Source: Pseudomonas marvdashtae
GTDB lineage: Bacteria; Pseudomonadota; Gammaproteobacteria; Pseudomonadales; Pseudomonadaceae
Assembly: GCF_014268655.2 (NCBI RefSeq)
Contig: NZ_JABWQX020000001.1
Span: forward strand, 2,634,001 to 2,698,000
Direction of reading: 5' to 3'
DNA length: 64,000 nt
In this document: piece after piece, positions 18,161 through 26,399 of the stretch
Layout of the letters: each line of letters opens with the position of its first letter
Numbering within the stretch: the first letter of the stretch is position 1
Position numbers and translations under genes: made by a program
The notes under the pieces: model-generated
Seen by the model: only the letters and a program-made list of their open reading frames with translations
Databases searched by the model: none
What the model was told of the DNA's origin: nothing

Positions 18161-19372
18161 ATGCTTCTGATCGCTTTTCTCGGCGGGATTCTGACGATCC
18201 TCAGCCCCTGCATCCTGCCCGTGGTGCCGTTCCTGTTCGCCCGGGCCAATCAATCGCGCAGCTCGGTGCTGTTGACGCTGGCCGGCATGATGCTGACGTT
18301 CGCCTTGGTCTCCAGCCTGGCGGTGGTCAGCAGCGAATGGGTGATCCACGCCAGCAGCATCGGCCGGCAAGTCGCCCTGGTGGTGATGGTGCTGTTCGCC
18401 TTGTCGTTGATGTTCAGCCGGGTCGGTACCTGGCTCTCGCGTCCGCTGGTCAGCCTGGGCAATCGACTTGACGCCGGTGCCGGACGGATGGCCGGCCCTG
18501 CGGGGTCGGTGTTGATCGGGGTTGCCACTGGGCTGCTCTGGGCTCCCTGCGCCGGGCCGATCCTTGGGGTGATCCTGACCGGGGCCATGTTGCAGGGCGC
18601 CAGCGCCGAGACCAGTCTGCTTCTGCTCGCCTACGGGCTGGGCAGTGCCTTGTCGCTGGGCACGTTGATCCTGGCTGGCCGCGGCTTGATCGGTCGACTG
18701 AAACCCTCGCTGCCGATCACGGCCTGGCTGCGCCGCGCCACCGGGACGTTGGTATTGTTGGCGGCCGTGGCGATTGGCACCGGGGTGGATGATCGCTTGC
18801 TCGCCAACACCTCGTCCCAGCAATCGACCAGCCTGGAAAAAAGCCTGTTGGAAAGCGTGCCCAAGGCCATCGACTACGTGGTCAGCAAGGCCGGGGCGAA
18901 CTCGATGCCGGACCTCGAATCCCAGGGCGCCATGCCTTCACTGGACGGCGCCGTGCAATGGCTGAACTCGCCGCCGCTGAACCGCGAGGCGCTGCGGGGC
19001 AAGGTGGTGCTGGTGGATTTCTGGACCTACGACTGCATCAATTGCCAGCACACGCTGCCATACGTGAATGATTGGGCCAGGAAATACGAGAAGGACGGAC
19101 TGGTGGTGATCGGCGTGCACACCCCCGAGTACGGCTACGAGAAGATCATCGCCAACGTGCGCGACCAAGTCCGCAAGCTGGACATCCAATACCCGGTCGC
19201 GATCGACAACCAATATGCAATCTGGCGCGCCTTCAACAACCAGTACTGGCCCGCCCATTACTTCATCGACGCCAAGGGACAGGTGCGCTACAGCCACTTT
19301 GGCGAAGGGCGGTACGGCGAGCAGGAGCAAGTGATCCAGCAACTGCTGCAAGAAGCCAGGGCCAGCCAATAA
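18161..19372 (+). CDS. dipZ: DipZ-like protein: CcdA membrane domain fused to thioredoxin-like domain
   Basis: This 403-residue protein begins with a CcdA/DsbD-type membrane part (GILTILSPCILPVVPFLFAR, with the first redox Cys; second Cys in LLWAPCAGPILG near residue 129), with about six helices to residue 210. A periplasmic thioredoxin/TlpA-like domain follows, with VVLVDFWTYDCINCQHTLPY, a CxxC pair (CINC), and HTPEYGYE, typical of DipZ proteins. It should carry reducing equivalents from cytoplasmic thioredoxin to periplasmic targets. The short upstream gap and shared strand suggest cotranscription with the DUF2790 gene. The ribosome site is weak. Confidence 0.92.
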   Translation: MLLIAFLGGILTILSPCILPVVPFLFARANQSRSSVLLTLAGMMLTFALVSSLAVVSSEWVIHASSIGRQVALVVMVLFALSLMFSRVGTWLSRPLVSLGNRLDAGAGRMAGPAGSVLIGVATGLLWAPCAGPILGVILTGAMLQGASAETSLLLLAYGLGSALSLGTLILAGRGLIGRLKPSLPITAWLRRATGTLVLLAAVAIGTGVDDRLLANTSSQQSTSLEKSLLESVPKAIDYVVSKAGANSMPDLESQGAMPSLDGAVQWLNSPPLNREALRGKVVLVDFWTYDCINCQHTLPYVNDWARKYEKDGLVVIGVHTPEYGYEKIIANVRDQVRKLDIQYPVAIDNQYAIWRAFNNQYWPAHYFIDAKGQVRYSHFGEGRYGEQEQVIQQLLQEARASQ

Positions 19373-19375
19373 ACC

Positions 19376-19405
19376 GTGGCGAGGGAGCTTGCTCCCCTGT
19401 CGCAG
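19376..19405. repeat. Partial REP-like element after dipZ
   Basis: GTGGCGAGGGAGCTTGCTCCCCTGTCGCAG begins 4 bases after the dipZ stop. GCGAGGGAGC can pair imperfectly with GCTCCCCTGTCGC. It is a single unit of the REP family whose doublets occur elsewhere in the window. Nothing else recognisable lies between here and the small gene at 19587. Confidence 0.65.
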
Positions 19406-19586
19406 GTTGCAGGCCGCTTCAGAAGGTTGTGAAGCTCGCTTCAGTACTTTAGAAAATAGAAAACGTTTAATTTCAGAAGCTTATGTTCTTAATCTGCCAA
19501 CGTTTCTAGTTTTCTCCAGTACTGGCCCCTTGCTCATTCGCTTGGCGTCAAACTTCTTTTATTTCAGAAAGTTGGACGACAAACCT

Positions 19587-19916
19587 ATGCGTGTTTCTAT
19601 CTGGATCGCGGCGGCCATGGTCTTGGCCGCTGTCTCGCTTGAAGCCCAGGCCAAGGCCCTCACCGCCAACCAGCAGTCGGTGTGTCACTGGGGTTCGGAC
19701 ATTGCGGCGGGAGCGCAGGCGTCGAAACTGTCTGGCGTCAGCCTGTACGGCGCGCGCAAGAAGCTGCAAGTGCGCAAATTCCCCCGGCCCTGGATGCGCA
19801 TGACTGCCCTGGGCATTACCGAACAGACCTACAACAGCGCATCGCGGCTCAAGCCGGCTGCCGTCAAGCAGACCTATTACGAACAATGCGTGCGTCACGA
19901 ACTGGCGCGGCGATAA
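19587..19916 (+). CDS. Small secreted protein of unknown function
   Basis: Starting at the ATG at 19587 the protein has 109 residues with a signal peptide (MRVSIWIAAAMVLAAVSLEA, cleavage near AQAKA). The mature part, about 85 residues, is basic and contains two Cys (SVCHWG and EQCVRHE), a KKLQVRKFPRPWM segment and a run ITEQTYNSA. A longer upstream reading would precede the signal peptide and is not used. The gene is convergent with acoR, ending 5 bases from its stop. I do not recognise the family; two Cys suggest one disulfide. Confidence 0.7.
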   Translation: MRVSIWIAAAMVLAAVSLEAQAKALTANQQSVCHWGSDIAAGAQASKLSGVSLYGARKKLQVRKFPRPWMRMTALGITEQTYNSASRLKPAAVKQTYYEQCVRHELARR

Positions 19917-19920
19917 GTTT

Positions 19921-21786
19921 TCAGCCCGGGCTCCTGCCGGGCATTTCAATGCCGTGCTGATGCACCCGGCGATACAGCGTTGCCCGGGAAATGCCCAAGG
20001 CTCGGGCCGTCGGGGTAGGTTTCCAGCGGTGACGCACCAGGGCATCGAGCAGCGCCTGGCGTTCCGGGCTGGCGCTGGGTTCTTCGCTACGAACGGCGGT
20101 TTGGGTGCCGTGCAGTGACTCAGGCAAATGGCTGAGCTGGACCACGTTCGTGTCGCAGACCGCGCAGGCATAACGCAATACGTGCCGCAACTGACGCACA
20201 TTGCCTGGCCAGTGGTAGCCGAGCAGGCACTCCAACACCGCGCCGCTCAGTTGCACCGAGCCCCCGCAGAGCGCCGATTCTTCGTCCAGGATACGGTTGA
20301 TCAAGGCCAGTCGATCAGTGCGCTCGCGCAATGGCGGCAATTGGAAACGGGCGCCGCCGAGACGGAAATACAAATCCTCGCGGAATTCTCCGGCCGCCAC
20401 GAGGCTTTCCAGGTCGCGGTGAGTGGCGCAGATCACCTGGATGTCCACGGCCTTGCGCCGCGATGCGCCCAGCGGCGCCACCTCGCCCTCGGCCAGCACC
20501 CGCAACAGCCGCGTTTGCAAGGCCAGGGGCATGTCACCGATTTCGTCGAGGAACAGCGTGCCGCCATCGGCCTGCTGCAGGAGCCCCTGCATGCCCTTGG
20601 TCGAGGCGCCGGTAAAGGCTCCGGCCACGTAACCGAACAACTCGCTCTCGATCAGGCTTTCGGGGATCGCCGCGCAGTTCAACGCGACGAAGGGCCTATC
20701 CCGGCGCTGGCTGGCCTGGTGCAGTTGGCGGGCGAAGACTTCCTTGCCGGAACCGGTTTCGCCCTGGATCAGCACCGGCAGGTTGCGGTCCTTGACCCGC
20801 ACCGCCAGGTTCAGGCTGTCCGCCAGGCGGGGATCGAGTTCGGTCGGCGTCGTGGCGGCGCGCTGGCGCAAGGATGCCCGGCGGCGTGGGGCGCTCAAGC
20901 GGCCGTGCAAGGATGGGGCGAGGGGGTAGAGGCTTTCGTCGCGGGCGCGATGCAGCAGTTGTGGGTCAAAGACCTGGCTGATGTGTTGGGGCAATTGGCC
21001 GTAGCGTTGTAGCAGATACTGGCGGGCCGCTGGGTTCAGCGCTTGCAGGCAGCCGTCGTCGTCCCAGGCAAATAGCAAATCCGGCTGGCTGTCGACGTAC
21101 CCGGCGTTGCCATGCGCGCGCAAAACCCAGTAGCCCTGGGCACTGCTCATGAAGAATGCCTGTTCGATTTCCCGCGCGCTCTGCACCACCATCTGCCGGA
21201 TCAGGTGCTGGGAACGTCGGTCATCCGGCGAACGCACCGCCGAAACGTCGAGCACCCCGAGCAATTCCCCTTGCGGGTCGAAGACCGGCGCGGCGGAGCA
21301 GGTCAAGCCAATGAACGCCGCGCGGAAATGGTCGCGCTTGTGCACGGTCACCGCCGTCTTGGCGGTGAGCACCGCCGCCACGCCGCAGGTGCCTTCTTCA
21401 CCTTCCGACCAACAAGTGCCCAAGTACAGCCCGGCCTTGCGGCAGTCGTTGCGAAGGGTGGTTTCGACGCGGTAATCGATGGTCTGGCCCTGGGCATCGG
21501 TCAGCAGCACGCAATAGTCGGCATCGCGTACCCGGCCATGCAAGCGCGCCACTTCATCGCTGGCGATGTTGAGGAACAGTTCAGAGCGTTCGCGACACTG
21601 CTTGAGCACGTCGTTGGAAAGGATTCGCGGGCCCTGCAGCGAGCCAGGATCGAGGTGATGCTGCTCCATGGAGCGGCGCCATGAATCGAGGATCAGGTCC
21701 GGCACGGGCAATTGCGGCAGTCGAGCGGCGTTCTTCAGTACGCGGCTGACGCAATCCACATGCGCCCGGGAGTGAGCGGAAAGCAT
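19921..21786 (-). CDS. acoR: Sigma-54-dependent activator of acetoin catabolism
   Basis: With the start at 21786 the protein has 621 residues, the usual AcoR length. It has an N-terminal GAF-like sensor (GTCWSEGEEGTCGVAAVLTA, then FIGLTCSAAPVFDPQGELLG, about residues 90-210), an AAA+ domain with GETGSGKE, the sigma-54 contact loop GAFTGA and GGTLFLDEIGDM, and a C-terminal Fis-type helix-turn-helix (TPTARALGISRATLYRRV). It is divergent from acoX; the gap holds a -24/-12 promoter and two TGAGAC-type inverted repeats. It probably senses acetoin or butanediol and activates acoXABC and the dehydrogenase gene. Confidence 0.94.
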   Translation of the reverse strand: MLSAHSRAHVDCVSRVLKNAARLPQLPVPDLILDSWRRSMEQHHLDPGSLQGPRILSNDVLKQCRERSELFLNIASDEVARLHGRVRDADYCVLLTDAQGQTIDYRVETTLRNDCRKAGLYLGTCWSEGEEGTCGVAAVLTAKTAVTVHKRDHFRAAFIGLTCSAAPVFDPQGELLGVLDVSAVRSPDDRRSQHLIRQMVVQSAREIEQAFFMSSAQGYWVLRAHGNAGYVDSQPDLLFAWDDDGCLQALNPAARQYLLQRYGQLPQHISQVFDPQLLHRARDESLYPLAPSLHGRLSAPRRRASLRQRAATTPTELDPRLADSLNLAVRVKDRNLPVLIQGETGSGKEVFARQLHQASQRRDRPFVALNCAAIPESLIESELFGYVAGAFTGASTKGMQGLLQQADGGTLFLDEIGDMPLALQTRLLRVLAEGEVAPLGASRRKAVDIQVICATHRDLESLVAAGEFREDLYFRLGGARFQLPPLRERTDRLALINRILDEESALCGGSVQLSGAVLECLLGYHWPGNVRQLRHVLRYACAVCDTNVVQLSHLPESLHGTQTAVRSEEPSASPERQALLDALVRHRWKPTPTARALGISRATLYRRVHQHGIEMPGRSPG

Positions 21787-21876
21787 AGCGGCCTCGGGTT
21801 CAGCTTCTTGTCGTTGTGGGCACATTAAGCGCTGATCGCCGGGTGCAGACAAGCCCGACGGAGCGTAGATGGCGGG

Positions 21877-21893
21877 TGAGACGCCACGTCTCA
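21877..21893. promoter_or_regulatory. Probable AcoR upstream activator site 1
   Basis: TGAGAC-GCCAC-GTCTCA is a perfect inverted repeat with a 5-bp spacer. It lies about 160 bp upstream of the predicted acoX transcription start, the usual distance for a bacterial enhancer-binding protein. A second, near-identical site follows 43 bp downstream, roughly four helical turns. Binding by AcoR is inferred from position. Confidence 0.7.
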
Positions 21894-21919
21894 GCGTCTC
21901 GCCGCCGACCCGTGCAGGC

Positions 21920-21936
21920 TGACATGTGGCGTCTCA
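21920..21936. promoter_or_regulatory. Probable AcoR upstream activator site 2
   Basis: TGACAT-GTGGC-GTCTCA matches site 1 at 10 of 12 arm positions with the same 5-bp spacer. It lies about 120 bp upstream of the predicted start. Taken together with site 1, the flanks also form a larger inverted repeat (GGGTGAGACGCCAC at 21874-21887 against GTGGCGTCTCACCC). Confidence 0.68.
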
Positions 21937-22013
21937 CCCAGCGCCGCCGCGCAACACCCAAAGGTGCATCGCAAGCGCTCTGTCTCGGGGCTTTCCATTG
22001 ATTTGCGGGGAAC

Positions 22014-22029
22014 TGGCACCGGCCTTGCT
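22014..22029 (+). promoter_or_regulatory. Sigma-54 promoter of the aco operon
   Basis: TGGCAC-CGGCC-TTGCT matches the -24/-12 consensus (TGGCAC, 5 bp, TTGCW) at every fixed position, with GG at 22015-22016 and GC at 22027-22028. Transcription would start near 22040, about 90 bases before the acoX ATG. The AcoR protein encoded next door carries the GAFTGA loop needed to open such a promoter. Confidence 0.88.
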
Positions 22030-22081
22030 CTAGGCCTTGGACCCACATCAGTGGGCTTCCAATAATAAAAAAGAGGTGCCT

Positions 22082-22132
22082 ATGACTTGCAGGCCAAGCC
22101 CGCTGACCATCCATTTTCCGGTGATGCCATGA
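22082..22132 (+). CDS. Possible 16-codon leader peptide overlapping the acoX start
   Basis: An ATG preceded by AAAAAAGAGGTGCCT opens a frame of 16 codons whose TGA overlaps the acoX ATG as ATGA (22129-22132). The acoX ATG itself has no good ribosome site (TTTTCCGGTGATGCC), so acoX may be translated by coupling to this short frame. The alternative is a TTG start at 22087, in frame with acoX, using the same GAGGTG. Coding status is unproven. Confidence 0.35.
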   Translation: MTCRPSPLTIHFPVMP

Positions 22133-23202
22133 ACCGCCGTCCGCTGACTGTCGGCATCATCGCCAACCCCGCGTCGGGCCGTGACGTGCGGCGCCTGACC
22201 GCCAACGCCGGGCTGTTTTCCAGCACCGACAAGGTCTCGGTGATCCAGCGGCTGCTGGCCGCGTTCGGCGCCACCGGCATCGAACAAGTGCTGATGCCCA
22301 CCGACATGATCGGCATGGCCGCCGCCGTGCTGAAGAACAGCCACAGCCGCCAGGCCCGCAGCAGCCACTGGCCGGCCCTGGAATTCCTCGACCTGACCCT
22401 GCGCCAGACCGTCGAAGACACCCGCCGGGCCGCGCGCCTGATGGCCGAGCGCGAGGTGGCGCTGATCGCCGTGCTCGGCGGCGATGGCACCCACAAGGCG
22501 GTGGCCGCCGAAGTCGGCGACATCCCATTGCTGACCCTGTCCACCGGCACGAACAACGCCTTTCCCGAACTGCGCGAGGCCACCAGCGCCGGGGTGGCCG
22601 GTGGGTTGTACGCCAGTGGCCGGATCCCGGACGAGATCGGTTTGCGCCGCAACAAGCGCCTGTTGGTCTGCGACGCCGGACGCGGCATGCGCGAAGTCGC
22701 CCTGGTGGACGTCGCCGTGTCGCCGCTGCGCTTTGTCGGCGCCCGGGCCATTAGCCGGGCACAGGACCTGGCCGAAGTCTTCGTGACCTTCGCCGAGCCG
22801 CAATCCATTGGCCTGTCGGCCCTGTGCGGCTTGTGGTTCCCGGTGTCCCGCCAGGCACCGGGCGGCGCCTGGATGCGCCTGGACCCGCAATCCCCCGAGG
22901 CGCTGCTGGTGCCGCTCGCCCCCGGCCTGTTGCAAGGCTGCGGGGTGCTCGCCGCCGGGCCCTTGGAACCCGGCGTCGCCCATGGCTTGTCACTGTCCAG
23001 CGGCACCTTGGCCCTGGATGGCGAACGGGAAATCGAATTCAACGTCCATGACCGGCCCACGGTCACCCTCGATGCCGGCGGTCCGCTGAGCATCGACGTC
23101 AATGCGGTGCTCATCTACGCCGCGCAACAACGCTTGTTGGCCATTGGCCGCGAGCACCCGCAACACCCTCTGAATCTTCAAGAAGACACCCCAGGAGAAT
23201 AA
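22129..23202 (+). CDS. acoX: AcoX, NAD-kinase-like protein of acetoin catabolism
   Basis: This 357-residue protein starts RPLTVGIIANPASGRD, the first nucleotide-binding motif of ATP-NAD kinase-like proteins, followed by the diagnostic LGGDGTHK near residue 120 and LSTGTNNAFPE. AcoX proteins occur in many acetoin operons and are dispensable or of unsettled role; by family, phosphorylation of NAD or a lipid-like substrate is possible. It is the first gene after the sigma-54 promoter and is followed by acoA after 2 bases. A TTG start at 22087 would add 14 residues. Confidence 0.9.
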   Translation: MNRRPLTVGIIANPASGRDVRRLTANAGLFSSTDKVSVIQRLLAAFGATGIEQVLMPTDMIGMAAAVLKNSHSRQARSSHWPALEFLDLTLRQTVEDTRRAARLMAEREVALIAVLGGDGTHKAVAAEVGDIPLLTLSTGTNNAFPELREATSAGVAGGLYASGRIPDEIGLRRNKRLLVCDAGRGMREVALVDVAVSPLRFVGARAISRAQDLAEVFVTFAEPQSIGLSALCGLWFPVSRQAPGGAWMRLDPQSPEALLVPLAPGLLQGCGVLAAGPLEPGVAHGLSLSSGTLALDGEREIEFNVHDRPTVTLDAGGPLSIDVNAVLIYAAQQRLLAIGREHPQHPLNLQEDTPGE

Positions 23203-23204
23203 AA

Positions 23205-24182
23205 ATGTCGACACCGCTCGCCCACGATCAACTGCTGCACGCCTACCAGGTGATGCGCACCATCCGCGCCTTTGAAGAGCGCCTGCACGTGGAGTTCGCC
23301 ACGGGCGAGATCCCCGGTTTCGTTCACTTGTATGCCGGTGAAGAAGCTTCGGCCGCCGGCGTCATGGCCCACCTCGGCGATGACGACTGCATCGCCTCCA
23401 ACCACCGTGGTCACGGCCATTGCATCGCCAAGGGCGTGGACGTCTACGGAATGATGGCCGAGATCTACGGCAAGAAAACCGGCGTCTGCCAAGGCAAGGG
23501 CGGCTCGATGCACATCGCCGATTTCGAGAAGGGCATGCTCGGCGCCAACGGCATCGTCGGCGCCGGTGCGCCGCTGGTGGTCGGCGCGGCTTTGGCGGCG
23601 CGGCTCAAGGGCACCGACAGCGTCGCCGTGGTGTTTTTCGGCGACGGCGGCTCCAACGAGGGCGCGGTGTTCGAAGCCATGAACATGGCCTCGGTGTGGA
23701 ACCTGCCGTGCCTGTTCATCGCCGAAAACAACGGCTACGCCGAAGCCACGGCGTCGAACTGGTCGGTGGCCTGCGATCACATCGCCGACCGCGCGGCCGG
23801 CTTCGGCATGCCCGGCGTGACGGTGGACGGCTTTGACTTCTTCGCCGTGCATGAAGCCGCCGGGGCCGCCGTCGAACGCGCTCGTGCCGGGGAAGGGCCG
23901 TCGCTGATCGAGGTCAAGCTGACCCGTTACTACGGCCACTTCGAAGGCGATGCCCAGACCTATCGCGCGCCGGACGAGGTCAAGCATTTCCGCGAAAACC
24001 AGGACTGCCTGATGCAGTTCCGCGAGCGCACGACCCGTGCCGGTTTGCTCACCGTCGAGCAGTTGGAACAAATCGATAAGGAAGTGGACCTGCTGATTGA
24101 AAACGCCGTGTACAAGGCCAAGTCCGATCCCAAGCCCTCTGCAGCGGACCTGCTGACCGACGTCTACGTCAGCTATCCCTGA
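23205..24182 (+). CDS. acoA: Acetoin:DCPIP oxidoreductase (dehydrogenase) E1 alpha subunit
   Basis: This 325-residue ThDP-binding subunit has the E1-alpha pattern: MRTIRAFEERLHVEF at the start, HRGHGHCIAKGVD, GGSMHIADFEKGMLGANGIV, and the diphosphate motif GDGGSNEGAVFEA ending in ENNGYAE. With AcoB it cleaves acetoin to acetaldehyde and an acetyl group carried to lipoate on AcoC. CCAGGAGAATAAAA precedes the ATG. Length is normal for AcoA, shorter than pyruvate dehydrogenase E1 alpha. Confidence 0.95.
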   Translation: MSTPLAHDQLLHAYQVMRTIRAFEERLHVEFATGEIPGFVHLYAGEEASAAGVMAHLGDDDCIASNHRGHGHCIAKGVDVYGMMAEIYGKKTGVCQGKGGSMHIADFEKGMLGANGIVGAGAPLVVGAALAARLKGTDSVAVVFFGDGGSNEGAVFEAMNMASVWNLPCLFIAENNGYAEATASNWSVACDHIADRAAGFGMPGVTVDGFDFFAVHEAAGAAVERARAGEGPSLIEVKLTRYYGHFEGDAQTYRAPDEVKHFRENQDCLMQFRERTTRAGLLTVEQLEQIDKEVDLLIENAVYKAKSDPKPSAADLLTDVYVSYP

Positions 24183-24216
24183 ACGCCCTCCTAAAACAAG
24201 AACAGAGAATCCCATC

Positions 24217-25233
24217 ATGGCGAGAAAAATCAGCTATCAGCAGGCAATCAACGAAGCCCTGGCCCAGGAAATGCACCGCGATTCCAGCGTGTTCATCATG
24301 GGCGAAGACGTGGCCGGTGGCGCCGGTGCCCCCGGTGAAAACGACGCGTGGGGCGGTGTGCTCGGCGTAACCAAGGGCCTTTACGACCAGTTCCCCGGCC
24401 GCGTGCTGGATACGCCACTCTCGGAAATCGGTTACGTCGGCGCGGCGGTCGGCGCCGCCACCTGCGGCGTACGGCCGGTGTGCGAGTTGATGTTCGTCGA
24501 TTTCGCCGGGTGCTGCCTGGACCAGATCCTCAACCAGGCGGCCAAATTCCGCTACATGTTCGGCGGCAAGGCCTCCACGCCCCTGGTGATCCGCACCATG
24601 GTCGGCGCCGGGCTGCGCGCCGCCGCCCAGCATTCGCAGATGCTCACGTCGTTGTGGACGCACATCCCGGGGCTGAAAGTGGTTTGCCCATCATCGCCCT
24701 ACGACGCCAAGGGCCTGCTGATCCAGGCGATTCGCGACAACGACCCGGTGATCTTCTGCGAGCACAAGTTGCTCTACAGCATGCAGGGCGAAGTGCCGGA
24801 AGAGCTCTACACCGTGCCGTTCGGCGAGGCCAACTTCCTGCGCGACGGCAAGGACGTAACCCTGGTGTCCTACGGACGGCTGGTCAACACCGCCATGGAC
24901 GCGGCGCGCAACTTGGCGGGACGCGGCATCGACTGCGAAGTGATCGACCTGCGCACCACCAGCCCGCTGGACGAGGACAGCATCCTGGAAAGTGTCGAGA
25001 AGACCGGGCGCCTGGTGGTGATCGACGAGGCCAACCCGCGCTGCTCCATGGCCACCGATATCTCGGCCCTTGTCGCGCAAAAAGCCTTTGGCGCGCTCAA
25101 GGCGCCGATTGAAATGGTCACCGCGCCGCACACGCCGGTGCCGTTCTCCGATGCCCTGGAAGACCTGTACATCCCTGACGCGGCGAAGATCGAACAAGCC
25201 GTGCTCAACGTGATCGAGTGGAGCAAGCGCTGA
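24217..25233 (+). CDS. acoB: Acetoin dehydrogenase E1 beta subunit
   Basis: This 338-residue protein is a transketolase-type E1-beta subunit: ISYQQAINEALAQEMHRD, FIMGEDVAGG, VLDTPLSEIGYVGAAVGAA, and the C-terminal transketolase domain with DVTLVSYGRLVNTAMDAA and VIDLRTTSPLDEDSI. It pairs with AcoA to form the heterotetramer. Its TGA overlaps the acoC ATG (TGATG at 25231-25235), so AcoC synthesis is coupled. Confidence 0.95.
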   Translation: MARKISYQQAINEALAQEMHRDSSVFIMGEDVAGGAGAPGENDAWGGVLGVTKGLYDQFPGRVLDTPLSEIGYVGAAVGAATCGVRPVCELMFVDFAGCCLDQILNQAAKFRYMFGGKASTPLVIRTMVGAGLRAAAQHSQMLTSLWTHIPGLKVVCPSSPYDAKGLLIQAIRDNDPVIFCEHKLLYSMQGEVPEELYTVPFGEANFLRDGKDVTLVSYGRLVNTAMDAARNLAGRGIDCEVIDLRTTSPLDEDSILESVEKTGRLVVIDEANPRCSMATDISALVAQKAFGALKAPIEMVTAPHTPVPFSDALEDLYIPDAAKIEQAVLNVIEWSKR

Positions 25234-26345
25234 TGAGCCAGATTTTTACCCTGACCATGCCCAAGTGGGGCCTGTCGATGACCGAAGGCCGGGTCGATGC
25301 CTGGCTCAAGGAAGAGGGGCAGGCAGTCACCAAGGGCGATGAGGTGATGGACGTCGAGACGGACAAGATCTCCAGCAGCGTCGAGGCGCCGTTTTCCGGA
25401 ACCCTGCGCCGGCAGATCGCCCGCCAGGACGAAACCCTGGCGGTCGGCGCCTTGCTCGGCATCGTCGTCGAGGGCGAGGCCAGCGACGCCGAGATCGACG
25501 CGGTCATCGAGCAGTTTCAATCCAGCTTTGTGCCGGGCGACGCGGCTGATGAAGACAGTGGCCCGAAACCGCAGAAAATCGAGTTGGACGGCCGGGTGGT
25601 CCGCTATTTCGAGCGCGGCGAGGGCGGTACGCCGTTGGTGCTGGTGCACGGTTTTGGCGGCGACCTGAACAATTGGCTGTTCAACCATGAAGCCCTGGCG
25701 GCCGGGCGTCGAGTGATTGCCCTGGACCTGCCAGGCCATGGCGAATCTTCAAAGAGCCTGCAACGCGGCGACCTGGACGAGCTGAGCGGGGTAGTGCTGG
25801 CCTTGCTCGATCACCTGGACATCAATGCCGCGCACTTGGTGGGGCATTCCATGGGCGGGGCGGTGTCGCTGAACACCGCGCGCTTGATGCCCCAGCGGAT
25901 ACGGTCGCTGACCTTGATCGGCAGTGCCGGCCTGGGGGCGCAGATCAACGGTAGCTACTTGCAGGGTTTCGTCGACGCCGCCAACCGCAACGCCCTCAAG
26001 CCGCAACTGGTGCAACTGTTCTCCAATGCCGAGCTGGTCAACCGCCAGATGCTCGACGACATGCTCAAGTACAAGCGCCTGGAAGGTGTGGACGCCGCCC
26101 TGCGGCAACTGTCAGCGACGCTGTTCGCCGACGGTCGCCAACAGGTGGACCTGCGTGAAGTGGTGCAGGCCGGCCACGTCCCGACCCTGGTGATCTGGGG
26201 CAGCGACGACGCGATCATCCCGGCGGCTCACGTCGAAGGGCTGGCGGCGCAGGTCGAAGTGCTCCCCGGCCAAGGCCACATGGTGCAGATGGAAGCGGCC
26301 GAGCAGGTCAATCGATTGATCCTTGAGTTCACCGGACAGCACTGA
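25233..26345 (+). CDS. acoC: Acetoin dehydrogenase E2-type protein: lipoyl domain fused to alpha/beta hydrolase
   Basis: This 370-residue protein has an N-terminal lipoyl domain (MPKWGLSMTEGRVDAW; lipoylated Lys45 in DVETDKISSS), a linker, and from about residue 115 an alpha/beta-hydrolase domain with LVLVHGFGGDLNNW, the nucleophile elbow GHSMGG, the acid in WGSDDAIIP and His in GQGHMVQ. The usual E2 acyltransferase catalytic domain and E1/E3-binding domain are absent, as in other Pseudomonas AcoC proteins. It accepts the acetyl group from AcoAB; the hydrolase fold probably transfers it to CoA. The ATG follows the acoB stop directly. Confidence 0.93.
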   Translation: MSQIFTLTMPKWGLSMTEGRVDAWLKEEGQAVTKGDEVMDVETDKISSSVEAPFSGTLRRQIARQDETLAVGALLGIVVEGEASDAEIDAVIEQFQSSFVPGDAADEDSGPKPQKIELDGRVVRYFERGEGGTPLVLVHGFGGDLNNWLFNHEALAAGRRVIALDLPGHGESSKSLQRGDLDELSGVVLALLDHLDINAAHLVGHSMGGAVSLNTARLMPQRIRSLTLIGSAGLGAQINGSYLQGFVDAANRNALKPQLVQLFSNAELVNRQMLDDMLKYKRLEGVDAALRQLSATLFADGRQQVDLREVVQAGHVPTLVIWGSDDAIIPAAHVEGLAAQVEVLPGQGHMVQMEAAEQVNRLILEFTGQH

Positions 26346-26399
26346 TCAAGCGGGCGGCGATTGCATCGTCGTCCTATAAAAAATTCTGGAGGTAACGCC

